Assembly (NCBI GenBank): GCA_036257565.1
Contig: DATAFH010000085.1
Location: 62,001-126,000 of the forward strand
DNA: 64,000 nt
Source of the DNA: DASSUW01 sp036257565
GTDB lineage: Bacteria; Actinomycetota; Thermoleophilia; Solirubrobacterales; Solirubrobacteraceae
Direction of reading: 5' to 3'
Below, piece by piece: positions 36,838 through 46,392 of this stretch (the stretch's first letter is position 1; every line of letters begins with the position of its first letter). The translations under genes and the position numbers were made by a program. The notes beneath the pieces were generated by a model. The model did no database searches and was not told the origin of the DNA. It saw only the letters and a program-made list of their open reading frames with translations.

Positions 36838-38231
36838 GCGGCCGGGCGGGCGTGGCCGGCAACCCCGTGCTGATCGGCGCGGCGACGATCCTCGTCGTCC
36901 TCGTCGCTGTGTTCCTCGCCTACAACGCGAACCAGGGCCTGCCGTTCGTGCCGACCTACGAGCTCAAGGCCGAGGTGCCCAGCGCGGCCAACCTCGTGGT
37001 CGGCAACGACGTGCGGATCGGCGGCTCGCGCGTGGGCTTCGTGAGCGGGATCGAGGCGGAGCCGAGCGACGACGGCTCCACGATCGCGGTGCTGGCCCTC
37101 ACGATGGAGCGCGACGTCTCGCCGCTGCCGCGCGACTCGACCCTCATCATCCGCCCGCGGTCGGCGCTCGGCCTCAAGTTCGTGGAGATCACCCGCGGCG
37201 ACGACGAGCGGGGCTTCGCGGACGGCGCCACGATCCCGATCGCCGCCGCCACGCCGGCGCCCGTCGAGTTCGACGAGGTGCTGAGCATGTTCGACGAGGA
37301 GACGCGCGAGGCGGCGGCCACCAACACCACCGGCTTCGGCGACGCGTTCGCGGGCCGCGGCGAGTCGATCAACACCGCGATCGGCGCCTTCCGGCCGCTG
37401 CTGCGCGACATCGTCCCCGTGCTGGAGAACCTGTCGTCGGCACAGACGAACCTGCCCCGCTTCGTGCGCGAGCTGGCGGACGCGGCGGCGATCGTCGCGC
37501 CCGCCGCGGAGGCTCAGGCCGAGCTGTTCGTGAACCTCGACACCACGTTCCGCGCCCTGCGCGAGGTCGCCCGCCCATACCTCCAGGACTCGATCACCGG
37601 CGGGCGCCCGGCGCTCGACGCCGCGATCCGCTCGTTCCCGATCCAGCGGCCGTTCCTGCGCAACACCGAGGGCCTGTTCCGCGAGCTGCGGCCGGGCGCG
37701 GCTGCGCTGCGCACGTCGGCGCCGACGATGGCCGACGCGCTGGAGGAGGGCACGCGCGTGCTGCCGCGCACGCCGCCGTTCAACCGCCGGCTGCTGTCGC
37801 TGCTCGAGGAGCTGCAGACGTTCGCCGAGGACCCGATGGTCCCCCGAGGGCTGCGCGCGACGACCGGCGCGCTGCGCTCGCTCGAGCCGACGCTCACGTA
37901 CCTGGCGCCGACCCAGACCGTCTGCAACTACGCGACGCTGTGGTTCCGGAACGTCGCCTCGCTGCTGAGCGAGGGCGACCGCAACGGCACCTGGCAGCGC
38001 TTCATCATCATCGCGACACCGCAGGGGCCGAACAGCGAGGGCGGCCCGGCGAACGCGCCCGCCGACGGCCCGACGGAGGACAACCACCTCCACACGAACC
38101 CGTATCCGAACACCGCGGCGCCAGGCCAGCCGCGTGAATGCGAGGCCGGCAACGAGCCGTACCTCAGCGGCCAGACGGTGATCGGCAACGTGCGCGGGCG
38201 GCAGCAGGCGACGACGGAGGGCAACCCCTGA
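36834..38231 (+). CDS. MCE-domain protein 3
   Basis: 465 residues from ATG 36834. Membrane segment VLIGAATILVVLVAVFLAY, MCE domain with VPSAANLVVGNDVRIGGSRV and LIIRPRSALGLKFVEI, then helical region and a C-terminal extension (TLWFRNVASLLSEGD and a Pro/Asn-rich end) that recurs in the other members. Cys residues late in the chain (TVCNYATLW and ECEAGNEPYL) may pair outside the membrane. Part of the hexameric Mce tube; overlaps the next gene by 1 nt (TGATG). Confidence 0.9.
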   Translation: MSGRAGVAGNPVLIGAATILVVLVAVFLAYNANQGLPFVPTYELKAEVPSAANLVVGNDVRIGGSRVGFVSGIEAEPSDDGSTIAVLALTMERDVSPLPRDSTLIIRPRSALGLKFVEITRGDDERGFADGATIPIAAATPAPVEFDEVLSMFDEETREAAATNTTGFGDAFAGRGESINTAIGAFRPLLRDIVPVLENLSSAQTNLPRFVRELADAAAIVAPAAEAQAELFVNLDTTFRALREVARPYLQDSITGGRPALDAAIRSFPIQRPFLRNTEGLFRELRPGAAALRTSAPTMADALEEGTRVLPRTPPFNRRLLSLLEELQTFAEDPMVPRGLRATTGALRSLEPTLTYLAPTQTVCNYATLWFRNVASLLSEGDRNGTWQRFIIIATPQGPNSEGGPANAPADGPTEDNHLHTNPYPNTAAPGQPRECEAGNEPYLSGQTVIGNVRGRQQATTEGNP

Positions 38232-39763
38232 TGCGCCGCCGCCCGCCGCGCAACGCCATGCTCGGACTGATCGCGCTCGCCGTGATCCTCGTGATCGTGT
38301 TCCTGGGCTTCACCAAGGACATCCCGTTCACGACCCCGTACCAGGTCAACGCGGTGTTCGAGTCGGCCAACTCGATCCGCCGGGGCTCGCCGGTCCGCAT
38401 CGCGGGCGTCGAGGTCGGCAAGGTCAAGGAGGTCAAGCCGCACGAGGGCAGCGACGCCGCCGTCGTCGTCCTCCAGATCGACGACGCCGGGCTGCCGCTG
38501 CACGCCGACGCGACGGCCAAGATCCGCCCGCGCATCTTCCTCGAAGGCAACTTCTTCGTCGATCTGCAGGCCGGCTCGCCCGAGGCGCCGGAGCTCGAGG
38601 ACGGGGGAACGCTCAAGGTCACGCAGACTGCCACCCCGGTGCAGCTCGACGAGGTGCTGACCGCGCTGCAGTCCGACACGCGCGAGGACCTCAAGGACCT
38701 GCTGGAGGCGCTCGCCGTCGCGCTCACCTCCAAGCCCACGTCGGCCGAGGATGCCGACGCCGACCCGTCCGCTCGCGGCGAGACGGCAGCGGAGTCGTTC
38801 AACGACGCGTACGACGACATCCCGGCCGCCGAGCGCTCGACCGCCCAGGTCTTCGAGGCGTTCCTGGGGGTCGAGCCCAGCCGCGACCTGTCGCGGCTGA
38901 TCGACGGGACCGCGCGCACCACGGCCGCGCTGGCCCGCAACGAGAACGCGCTGCAAGGGCTGATCACGAACTTCAACACGACGATGGCGGCGTTCGCCTC
39001 CGAGGCCGGGAACCTGCGCACGTCGATCGCCGAGCTTCCCGGCACGCTGGAGTCCGCCAACCGCGCGCTGGCGTCGCTCAACGCCGCGTTCCCGCCTACG
39101 CGCGCGTTCGCGCGCGAGATCCTGCCGGGGGTCCGGGAGACGCCCGCCACGATCGAGGCCGCGTTCCCGTGGATCGATCAGGCGCGGCCGCTGATGGGGC
39201 CGCGGGAGCTCGGCGGCCTGGCGCGCGAGCTGTCGCCGGCGACCGCCGACTTCGCGCGGCTCACGGACCGTGCCATCAAGCTGCTGCCGGAGACGACGCT
39301 CGCCTCCCGCTGCGCGCGCGACGTGATCCTGCCCACCGGCGACGTGATCATCCAGGACGAGTTCACGACCGGCGTGGAGAACTACAAGGAGTTCTTCTAC
39401 ACGCTCGTCGGCCTCTCGGGAGAAGGCCAGAACTTCGACGGCAACGGCATGTACGTGCGGTTCCAGCCCGGCGGCGGCTCGCAGCAGGTGTCGCTGGGCT
39501 CGCGGTCGTCGAACTCGGGTGAGCTGTTCGGCAACAACGTCGCGGTGCCGCTCGGCAACCGCCCGTTCTATCCGGGGCAGCGCTCGCCCTACCGGCCCGA
39601 CGCGACGTGCCACAAGCAGCGGCTGCCCGAGCTCAACGGCCCGGCGGCCGCCAGGTCGGCGCCGACGGGCGAGGGCGCCGCCGCCCGGGCCGCGCGCAAC
39701 TCGCTGCCGCTGCTGCGCGCCAAGCTGCGGCCCTTCGGCACGCGGGAGGACGCGAAGCGGTGA
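38231..39763 (+). CDS. MCE-domain protein 4
   Basis: 510 residues from ATG 38231. Membrane segment (AMLGLIALAVILVIVFLGF), MCE domain with ESANSIRRGSPVRIAGVEVG and KIRPRIFLEGNFFVDL, long helical stretch with an acidic insert (SAEDADADPSARGE), then a C-terminal domain with FTTGVENYKEFFYTLVGLSG and FDGNGMYVRFQPGGG. The longest of the six. Overlaps its neighbours by 1 and 4 nt. Confidence 0.9.
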   Translation: MRRRPPRNAMLGLIALAVILVIVFLGFTKDIPFTTPYQVNAVFESANSIRRGSPVRIAGVEVGKVKEVKPHEGSDAAVVVLQIDDAGLPLHADATAKIRPRIFLEGNFFVDLQAGSPEAPELEDGGTLKVTQTATPVQLDEVLTALQSDTREDLKDLLEALAVALTSKPTSAEDADADPSARGETAAESFNDAYDDIPAAERSTAQVFEAFLGVEPSRDLSRLIDGTARTTAALARNENALQGLITNFNTTMAAFASEAGNLRTSIAELPGTLESANRALASLNAAFPPTRAFAREILPGVRETPATIEAAFPWIDQARPLMGPRELGGLARELSPATADFARLTDRAIKLLPETTLASRCARDVILPTGDVIIQDEFTTGVENYKEFFYTLVGLSGEGQNFDGNGMYVRFQPGGGSQQVSLGSRSSNSGELFGNNVAVPLGNRPFYPGQRSPYRPDATCHKQRLPELNGPAAARSAPTGEGAAARAARNSLPLLRAKLRPFGTREDAKR

Positions 39764-41094
39764 GCACCGCGATCCGCAAGCACCTGCGCGACTTCGCCGC
39801 TGTCCTGGGGCTGATCCTCGTGTCGCTGATCGTCGCGGTGGTCATCCTCGGCAACCAGCGCGTCACGCTGCCGGCCGGCGTGCCGCTGCTCGGAACCGAC
39901 TTCGTCGAGGTCGAGGCCGAGCTCGCGACCGCGCAGGCGGTCACGCCGGGCCAGGGCCAGACGGTCAACATCGCCGGCGTCGAGGTCGGCCAGATCTCGA
40001 GCGTCGAGCTCGAGGACGGCAAGGCGATCGTGGGCATGAAGATCGAGCGCGACCACGCGACGATCTACCGCGACGCCACGATCCTCATGCGGCCCAAGAG
40101 CGGCCTCAAGGACATGGTGGCCGAGCTCACGCCGGGCACGCCGGCGGCAGGCGAGCTCGCCGAGGGCCAGCGCATCCCGGCCTCGCAGACGCTCCCCGAC
40201 GTGAACCTCGACGAGATCCTCGCGTCGCTCGACGCCGATACGCGCGACTACCTGCGCCTGCTGCTCGGCGACGGGACGCAGGGGCTGCGCGGCAACGGTC
40301 GCGAGCTGGCCCAGACGATCCGGCGGATCGAGCCCACCGCCCGCTACACGCGCCGCGTCAACGAGCAGCTCGCGGTGCGGCGCCGGAACATCAAGCGCGT
40401 CATCCACAACTTCTCGCTGCTGATGGAGGAGCTGGGCAGCAAGGACGACCAGGTCGCCGAGTTCGTGGAGAACTCGAACGCCGTGTTCGCGACGCTGGCG
40501 AACCAGGACGCGAACATCCGGGACACGCTGCGCGAGCTGCCGTCGGCGCTCGACGCCACGCAGGAGGCGCTGGCCAGCGCCGACACGATGGCGAGCGAGC
40601 TCGGCCCCACCCTGCAGGACCTGCGGCCGGCTGCACGCGCGCTCGGCCCGGCGCTGCGCGAGACGCGCCCGTTCCTGACCGAGACGACGCCGATCATCCG
40701 CGACCAGCTGCGGCCGTTCTCGCGCGCCGCGCTCCCGACTGTGGAGCAGCTGCGGCCGGCCATGCGCGACCTGGCGGCGGTGACGCCCGACCTGACGCGC
40801 ACGTTCCGCGTCGTCAATGCGCTGCTCAACACGCTGGCCTACAACCCGCCCGGGCGCACGCGTGAGGGGTACCTGTTCTGGCTGTCATGGGCCAACCACG
40901 TTGGCGCCACCGTGTTCGCCACCCAGGACGCCCACGGGCCGATCCGCCACGGCTTGGTCGTGCTGTCGTGCGGCACGGCGCAGGTCCTCGACACGGTCTC
41001 GCAGGCCAACCCGCAACTCGGCACGCTGGTCGAGCTGCTCAACGCCCCGGGGCAGGCGGAGATCTGCCCGCAATCGAGCCAGGGTGACGGCTGA
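39760..41094 (+). CDS. MCE-domain protein 5
   Basis: 444 residues from GTG 39760. Membrane segment (VLGLILVSLIVAVVILG), MCE domain with QAVTPGQGQTVNIAGVEVG and ILMRPKSGLKDMVAEL, helical region (NRR-rich RRNIKRVIHNFSLLMEELG), and the C-terminal extension LNTLAYNPPGRTREGYLFWL with two late Cys (LSCGTAQV and EICPQ). Overlaps the next gene by 1 nt (TGATG). Confidence 0.9.
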   Translation: MSTAIRKHLRDFAAVLGLILVSLIVAVVILGNQRVTLPAGVPLLGTDFVEVEAELATAQAVTPGQGQTVNIAGVEVGQISSVELEDGKAIVGMKIERDHATIYRDATILMRPKSGLKDMVAELTPGTPAAGELAEGQRIPASQTLPDVNLDEILASLDADTRDYLRLLLGDGTQGLRGNGRELAQTIRRIEPTARYTRRVNEQLAVRRRNIKRVIHNFSLLMEELGSKDDQVAEFVENSNAVFATLANQDANIRDTLRELPSALDATQEALASADTMASELGPTLQDLRPAARALGPALRETRPFLTETTPIIRDQLRPFSRAALPTVEQLRPAMRDLAAVTPDLTRTFRVVNALLNTLAYNPPGRTREGYLFWLSWANHVGATVFATQDAHGPIRHGLVVLSCGTAQVLDTVSQANPQLGTLVELLNAPGQAEICPQSSQGDG

Positions 41095-42587
41095 TGAACA
41101 AGGCCGCCCCCTCCTTCGCCCGGATCGCCGCGATGGTCGTGTTCGCGCTGTCCTGCTTCGGGCTGCTGCTCTTCCTGTGGCTGGCGTTCGGCGGCCCGAT
41201 CCCGCTCAAGCCGCAGGGCTACCGCTTCCAGGCGTCGTTCGCCGAGGTGACGCAGCTGGCCACGGAGGCCGACGTGCGCATCTCCGGCGTGCCGGTGGGC
41301 AAGGTGAAGACGATCGAGCCCGACAAGGAGACCGGCCGCTCGACGGTGGAGATCGAGCTCGAGTCGCGGTACGCGCCGGTGCCCTCGGACGCCCGCGCGA
41401 TCCTGCGCCAGAAGACGCTGCTGGGGGAGACGTACGTCGAGCTCACGCCGGGCTCCGCCGACGCCGAGGCGGTCGCCGACGGCGGCACGCTCGCCACCAC
41501 GCAGATCTCGCCGACGGTCCAGCTCGACGAGATCTACCGTACGTTCGACGCCGACACGCGGAAGGCGTTCCAGACGTGGATGCAGGAGCAGGCGAAGGGG
41601 ATCGGCGACTACGGCCGCGACGTCAACGACGCGCTCGGGAACCTGGCGCCGTTCGCCGAGGACACGGCCACGCTGGTCGACATCCTCAACCGCCAGGAGG
41701 GCGCGGTCACCGGCCTGGTCTCCAACACCGGCGTCGTCTTCGAGGCGCTGACCGAGCGCGACGGACAGCTGCGGTCGCTGATCGAGAACGCGAACCGGGT
41801 GTTCGAGACGACCGCCCAGCGCGACGAGGACCTCAAGTCGGCGTTCCTCGCCCTGCCGACGTTCGAGCAGGAGGCGCAGGTCACGCTCGACCGCCTGGCC
41901 GAGTTCGCGCAGGACACCGACCCGCTCGTCACCCAGCTGCGCCCCGCTGCGCGCGAGCTGAGCCCGACGCTACGCGACCTCGGCGCCCTGTCGCCGGATC
42001 TCGAGGCGCTGTTCCGGGAGCTCGGGCCGCTGATCACCGCCTCCCGAACGGGCTTCCCGGCCGCCGAGCAGGTGCTGGAGGACGCGCGGCCGCTGATCGC
42101 CCAGCTCGACCCGGCGATGCGCCAGATCACGCCGCTGCTCGACTTCCTCGGACTCTACAAGCGTGAGCTGACGTCGTTCTTCGCCAACACGGCCTCCGCC
42201 ACGCAGGCCCGGGACTCCTCGCGCGTGCACTACCTGCGGACCACCAACCCGCTGAACCCGGAGAACCTGGCCGTCTATCCGCGGCGGATCGGCAGCAACC
42301 GGCCGAACGCGTACGCGAAGCCCGGCAACTTCACCCAGCTGCGCCGCGGCCTGCCGGTGTTCGAGAACCGCCACTGCAGCTCGGGCGTGCCGACGATTAC
42401 GAACGTGCCGGCGCCCTCACCCGTGCCGATCCCGACCGACCTGATCCCGGCCCAGCTGCTCGACCAGATCATCGAGTTCGGCTTCGCCGGCCGGCCGGGC
42501 AGCCAGACCGCCGTCCCGTGCCGCCCGCAGGGTCCGTACGACTTCGGCGGCGAGGTCACGCAGTATCCGCACGTCAACGAGCGGTAG
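41094..42587 (+). CDS. MCE-domain protein 6
   Basis: 497 residues from ATG 41094. Membrane segment (MVVFALSCFGLLLFLW), MCE domain with FAEVTQLATEADVRISGVPV and ILRQKTLLGETYVELT, helical needle region, and a C-terminal domain with two Cys (RHCSSGVPTI and VPCRPQGPYDFGGE). The Cys in the membrane segment is followed by further hydrophobic residues, so a lipoprotein is unlikely. It is the last of the six; the MMPL transporter starts 42 bp downstream. Confidence 0.9.
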   Translation: MNKAAPSFARIAAMVVFALSCFGLLLFLWLAFGGPIPLKPQGYRFQASFAEVTQLATEADVRISGVPVGKVKTIEPDKETGRSTVEIELESRYAPVPSDARAILRQKTLLGETYVELTPGSADAEAVADGGTLATTQISPTVQLDEIYRTFDADTRKAFQTWMQEQAKGIGDYGRDVNDALGNLAPFAEDTATLVDILNRQEGAVTGLVSNTGVVFEALTERDGQLRSLIENANRVFETTAQRDEDLKSAFLALPTFEQEAQVTLDRLAEFAQDTDPLVTQLRPAARELSPTLRDLGALSPDLEALFRELGPLITASRTGFPAAEQVLEDARPLIAQLDPAMRQITPLLDFLGLYKRELTSFFANTASATQARDSSRVHYLRTTNPLNPENLAVYPRRIGSNRPNAYAKPGNFTQLRRGLPVFENRHCSSGVPTITNVPAPSPVPIPTDLIPAQLLDQIIEFGFAGRPGSQTAVPCRPQGPYDFGGEVTQYPHVNER

Positions 42588-42629
42588 GGCGGGCCCCCGA
42601 GACTCGTCGGACTACCCTCGAGAGCTGCG

Positions 42630-45242
42630 ATGAGGGTGTTCGAGCGGATCGCGCGGGCGTCGGCTCGCCGGCCGGGCCGGGTGCTGGCGATCGTGGCGCT
42701 GCTGGCCGTCGCCGGCACCGTGCTCGCGCTGCGGCTGGAGCCGAGCGCGGCGACCGAGACGCTCGTCGGGCGCGGCGCGGACACCTACGAGGCGACCGAG
42801 CGCTACCGGGAGCGGTTCGGCGACCACTCGGTGGTCGTGCTCGTGCGCGGCGAGCTCCCGGACATCCTGCTCACCTCCAACCTCGGGCGGCTGATCGGGC
42901 TCGAGGGGTGCCTCTCCGGCAACAAGCCCAGGGAGGAGGCCGCGCCGGGCGGGCCGGGCTCGCCGTGCGACCGGCTCGCGACGCTCAAGCCGGTCCAGGT
43001 CGTGTATGGGCCGGGGACGTTCGCGAACGCCTCGGCGGGAGAGATCCGGAGGCAGATCCAGGCGCAGTCGTCGGCCAAGGCGGCCGAGGCCGCGCGCGCC
43101 GCTCGGGCGGCGCGCAAGGTGGCCCGGGCGCAAGGTCGCTCCGTGGCCGAGCAGGAGCGCGCGGCCCGCTCGGCGCGCCAGCTCGTCTACGCGGGGTTCG
43201 TGCGCGACCTGCTGCAGATCAACCTGCGGTACGGGCTGGGACTGTCCGGGCTGCCCAGCGTCGACGACCCGAACTTCGTGTCGGCGCTGTACTTCGATCC
43301 GTCGCGCGGCGCGACGACGCCGAAGGCGCGGTTCGCCTACCTGCTGCCGTCGAGCGACTCCGCGGTCGTGCAGGTGCGGCTCAAGCCCGATCTCTCCGAC
43401 GCGCAGCGGGCCGAGGCCGTCTCGCTCGTGCGCGAGGCGGTGCGCATGCCGGAGTGGGACATGAAGGGCGACGCGACCTACACGGTGACCGGCGCGCCGG
43501 TGGTGGCTGAGGACCTGGCCGACGCGCTCGCGGGCTCGACGCTTCGGCTGCTTCTGATCGGGCTCGTGCTGATGGCGGTGGTGCTCCCGCTGGTCTTCCG
43601 GAGCCGGCTGCGGCTCGTACCGCTGGCTGTCGCGCTCGCCGCCGTGGCGGTCACGTTCGGCGGGATGAGCCTGGTGGGCGCGCCGCTCACCATGGCCTCG
43701 ATCGCGGCGCTGCCGGTGCTGCTCGGGCTCGGTGTCGACTATGCGATCCAGTACCAGGCACGGGTGGAGGAGGAGGGCGGCGACGCCCCGCGCGCGGCAC
43801 GGGTGGCGGCGCCGGTGATCGCCACCGCGGCGCTGGCCACCGGGGCCGGCTTCCTCGCGCTGCTGCTGTCGCCGGTGCCGATGGTGCGCGGCTTCGGGCT
43901 GCTGCTGGTGGTGGGCATCGGCGTGGCGTTCGCGGCGGCGCTCACGGCGGGGACGGCGGCGCTGTCGCTCGGCGGGTCGCGCGGCCCGCGCGACGGGGCG
44001 CTGGCGCGCTCGCTGCGGGGTGCGGGCGAGCTGCTCGAGGGACCGGGGCGGGCGCTGGGCCGGCCGGTGCGCCGAGCCGGCGGCGCCGTGGTGCGGACGG
44101 CGCTGCAACGCCCCGGGCGGGTGCTCGCCGTGGGGCTGGCGATCGCGGCGGTCGGCTGGGCGGTCGACTCGCGCACCGAGGTCGTCTCCGACATCGAGCG
44201 GCTCGTGCCGCAGGACCTGCCGGCCGTCGAGGATCTGCACGCGCTGCAGGAGGCGACCGGCGTGGCCGGCGAGATCGACGTCGTGGTCGAGAGCGACGAC
44301 CTCACCCAGCCCGCGGTCGTGCGGTGGATGCGCGACTACCAGACCGCCGTCCTGCGCCGGTACGGCTACACGGCCGAGCGGGGCTGCGAGCGGGCCGAGC
44401 TGTGCCCGGCGCTCTCGCTCTCCGACCTCTTCCGCAGCGAGCAGGCGGCCGGCGACCGCGAGCGGATCCGGTCGCTGCTCGACGCCGTGCCGCCGTACTT
44501 CTCGCGCGCGGTCATCACCGAGGACCGCAGGACGGCCACGCTGGCGTTCGGCATCCGTTTGACCTCGCTCGAGCGCCAGCAGGAGATCATCGAGGACCTG
44601 CGCGACCGGCTCGATCCGCCGGCGGGGGTCACGGCCCGCCTTGCCGGCCTGCCGGTGCTCGCCGCGGAGGCCAACGCCAACCTCTCCGATCCGCTGCGGC
44701 GGCTGGCCACGCTGCTGCTCGGCCTCGTCGCCGTGCTGATCGTCCTGCTGCTGGTTCGCCGCCGGGGGAGCGGATCGTGGAGGACGGCGTGGGCGCGGGC
44801 ATGGGTCCCGCTCGTGCCGATCGCGCTCGCCACCGGCTGGTCCGCGCTCGTGCTGTGGCTGCTCGGCGTGCCGCTGAACCCGCTCTCAGCCGCCCTCGGC
44901 GCGCTCGTGCTCGCGATCTCGACCGAGTTCGCCGTGCTCCTCTCGGCTCGCTTCGAGGCCGAGCGGGCCGCCGGCCACGAGGCCGCCGAGGCGCTGCGGC
45001 GCACGTACCGGTCGACGGGCGCCGCGGTGCTCGCGTCGGGCGCGACGGCGATCGCCGGGTTCGCGGTGCTCGCGCTCTCGGACGTGCGGATGCTGCGCGA
45101 CTTCGGCCTCGTGACGGTCGTCGACCTCACGGTCTCGTTGCTCGGCGTGCTTGCCGTGCTGCCGGCGGTGCTCGTGCTGGCCGAGCGCCGGGCGGCCGTG
45201 CGGGCCGTCGACGCAGCGCCCGCGCCCGCCGTGCCCGCGTGA
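42630..45242 (+). CDS. MMPL/RND-family transporter
   Basis: 870 residues with two repeats of the MMPL pattern: one membrane segment, a large extracytoplasmic loop, then five segments. Loop 1 (about 40-295) has a long charged helical insert (KAAEAARAARAARKVARAQG). First transmembrane block: LLLIGLVLMAVVLPLVF to PVLLGLGVDYAIQYQARVEE. Second block: LSAALGALVLAISTEFAVLL and SGATAIAGFAVLALSDVRML. RND transporters export lipids using the proton gradient. Following the six mce genes it probably serves the same substrate, by analogy with MmpL proteins next to lipid genes; the substrate is unknown. Confidence 0.88.
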   Translation: MRVFERIARASARRPGRVLAIVALLAVAGTVLALRLEPSAATETLVGRGADTYEATERYRERFGDHSVVVLVRGELPDILLTSNLGRLIGLEGCLSGNKPREEAAPGGPGSPCDRLATLKPVQVVYGPGTFANASAGEIRRQIQAQSSAKAAEAARAARAARKVARAQGRSVAEQERAARSARQLVYAGFVRDLLQINLRYGLGLSGLPSVDDPNFVSALYFDPSRGATTPKARFAYLLPSSDSAVVQVRLKPDLSDAQRAEAVSLVREAVRMPEWDMKGDATYTVTGAPVVAEDLADALAGSTLRLLLIGLVLMAVVLPLVFRSRLRLVPLAVALAAVAVTFGGMSLVGAPLTMASIAALPVLLGLGVDYAIQYQARVEEEGGDAPRAARVAAPVIATAALATGAGFLALLLSPVPMVRGFGLLLVVGIGVAFAAALTAGTAALSLGGSRGPRDGALARSLRGAGELLEGPGRALGRPVRRAGGAVVRTALQRPGRVLAVGLAIAAVGWAVDSRTEVVSDIERLVPQDLPAVEDLHALQEATGVAGEIDVVVESDDLTQPAVVRWMRDYQTAVLRRYGYTAERGCERAELCPALSLSDLFRSEQAAGDRERIRSLLDAVPPYFSRAVITEDRRTATLAFGIRLTSLERQQEIIEDLRDRLDPPAGVTARLAGLPVLAAEANANLSDPLRRLATLLLGLVAVLIVLLLVRRRGSGSWRTAWARAWVPLVPIALATGWSALVLWLLGVPLNPLSAALGALVLAISTEFAVLLSARFEAERAAGHEAAEALRRTYRSTGAAVLASGATAIAGFAVLALSDVRMLRDFGLVTVVDLTVSLLGVLAVLPAVLVLAERRAAVRAVDAAPAPAVPA

Positions 45243-45805
45243 GGCGGCCGGGGCTGATCGTCGGCGTCCTGGCCCTCGCCGCCATCGCCTACATCTCGTA
45301 CAACTCGCTGCGCACCGAGGGGCCGGGATCGCGCGGCGTGGCCGTGGGCCGCGAGATGCCCGCCTTCGCGGCCCCGCTCGCGCTGTCGGCACTGGACGGC
45401 GACGCGAACCTGTCCGAGCGGGCATGCACGGTCCGCGGGCCGGACATCCTCAACGTCTGCGAGCTGGCCGAGCGCGGGCCGGTCGTGCTCGGCTTCTTCG
45501 CGGAGCCGGCGGATCGCTGCGACGACCAGATCGACGTGCTCGACTCACTGCGCCCGCGGTTCCCGGACGTGCAGTTCGCGGCGGTCGCGATCCGTGGCGA
45601 TCGGGACGCGCTGCGCCGCCGCGTGCGCGAGCGCGGCTGGCGCCTCCCGATCGGCCACGACCGCGACGGCGCGGTCGCCAACGCGTACGCGGTCGCCATC
45701 TGCCCGGTCGTCACGCTGGCCGAGCGCGGCGGCACGGTGCGCCGGACGCTGCTCGGGAGCCAGGACGCCGCGGAGCTCGAGCTCGCGGTCCGAGGGCTCG
45801 AGTGA
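45239..45805 (+). CDS. membrane-anchored redoxin (TlpA-like) lacking the first active-site Cys
   Basis: 188 residues from GTG 45239, overlapping the MMPL stop. An N-terminal membrane anchor (LIVGVLALAAIAYISYNSL) is followed by a thioredoxin-fold domain: MPAFAAPLALSALDGD, the active region VVLGFFAEPADRCDDQIDVL, VAIRGDRDALRRRVRERG and CPVVTLAERGGTVRRTLLG (cis-Pro region). Where classical TlpA has CxxC the sequence reads ADRC, keeping only the second Cys. Two more Cys lie just before (ACTVRG and NVCELAE). It could be a one-Cys peroxiredoxin-like enzyme or a structural member of the Mce machinery. Confidence 0.75.
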   Translation: MRRPGLIVGVLALAAIAYISYNSLRTEGPGSRGVAVGREMPAFAAPLALSALDGDANLSERACTVRGPDILNVCELAERGPVVLGFFAEPADRCDDQIDVLDSLRPRFPDVQFAAVAIRGDRDALRRRVRERGWRLPIGHDRDGAVANAYAVAICPVVTLAERGGTVRRTLLGSQDAAELELAVRGLE

Positions 45806-46392
45806 ACGACCTGCGGCGCGGTCTCGTGACACCGGCCGTCGCCGCCGAGCACCCGGGCCTGCGGCTGGTGTGGACGGAGGTCTCGGCGTCTCCGGCGCGC
45901 ACGCCGCCGGAGCTGCGGGAGCGGCTGCGGGCGATGGCGGATCGGATGCACGGCGCGCACGCGATCGAGCTGCGTCGCCGCGAGGTGCCGCACCTGCACC
46001 GTGTCTTCTTCCGCCAGGTCGGCCTCGACCCGGACGTCATTCGTACGCCGGTCGAGGCCGTCGTCCTGCGCCGCATGAGCGAAGGCGGTCTGCGGCCCCA
46101 GGGCCTGATCCCGGACGCGCTCACCGTCGCGATCCTGGAGACCGGGGTGGGCGTCTGGGCGCTCGACGCGGACCGCGTCGTCGGGGCGCCCGAGCTGCGC
46201 GAGGACGGGCGGCTGGTGGTCGCCGACGAGGCGGGCCACCTCTGCGTCCTCTTCGACGACCCGCTCCCGCGGGCGGCGGTCGGCCGAAGCACCTCCCGCG
46301 TTGCCCTGGTCGCCGTCGCGGTCCCCGGCGTGCCCGAGGTGTTCGTCGAGGAGGCGCTCTGGATCGCCGCGGACATCCTGGCCGCGCGTTAG
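45802..46392 (+). CDS. B3/B4-domain protein (PheT tRNA-editing-like)
   Basis: 196 residues from GTG 45802, overlapping the redoxin stop by 4 nt. Segments such as HLHRVFFRQVGLDPDVIRTP, then VEAVVLRRMSEGGLRPQGLI and PDALTVAILETGVGVWALD match stand-alone B3/B4 domains, related to the editing domain of phenylalanyl-tRNA synthetase beta. They are thought to hydrolyse mischarged tRNA or bind amino-acid derivatives. Last gene of the plus-strand run; why it follows the mce genes is unclear. Its stop overlaps the stop of the convergent PhyH-like gene by 3 bp. Confidence 0.75.
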   Translation: MNDLRRGLVTPAVAAEHPGLRLVWTEVSASPARTPPELRERLRAMADRMHGAHAIELRRREVPHLHRVFFRQVGLDPDVIRTPVEAVVLRRMSEGGLRPQGLIPDALTVAILETGVGVWALDADRVVGAPELREDGRLVVADEAGHLCVLFDDPLPRAAVGRSTSRVALVAVAVPGVPEVFVEEALWIAADILAAR

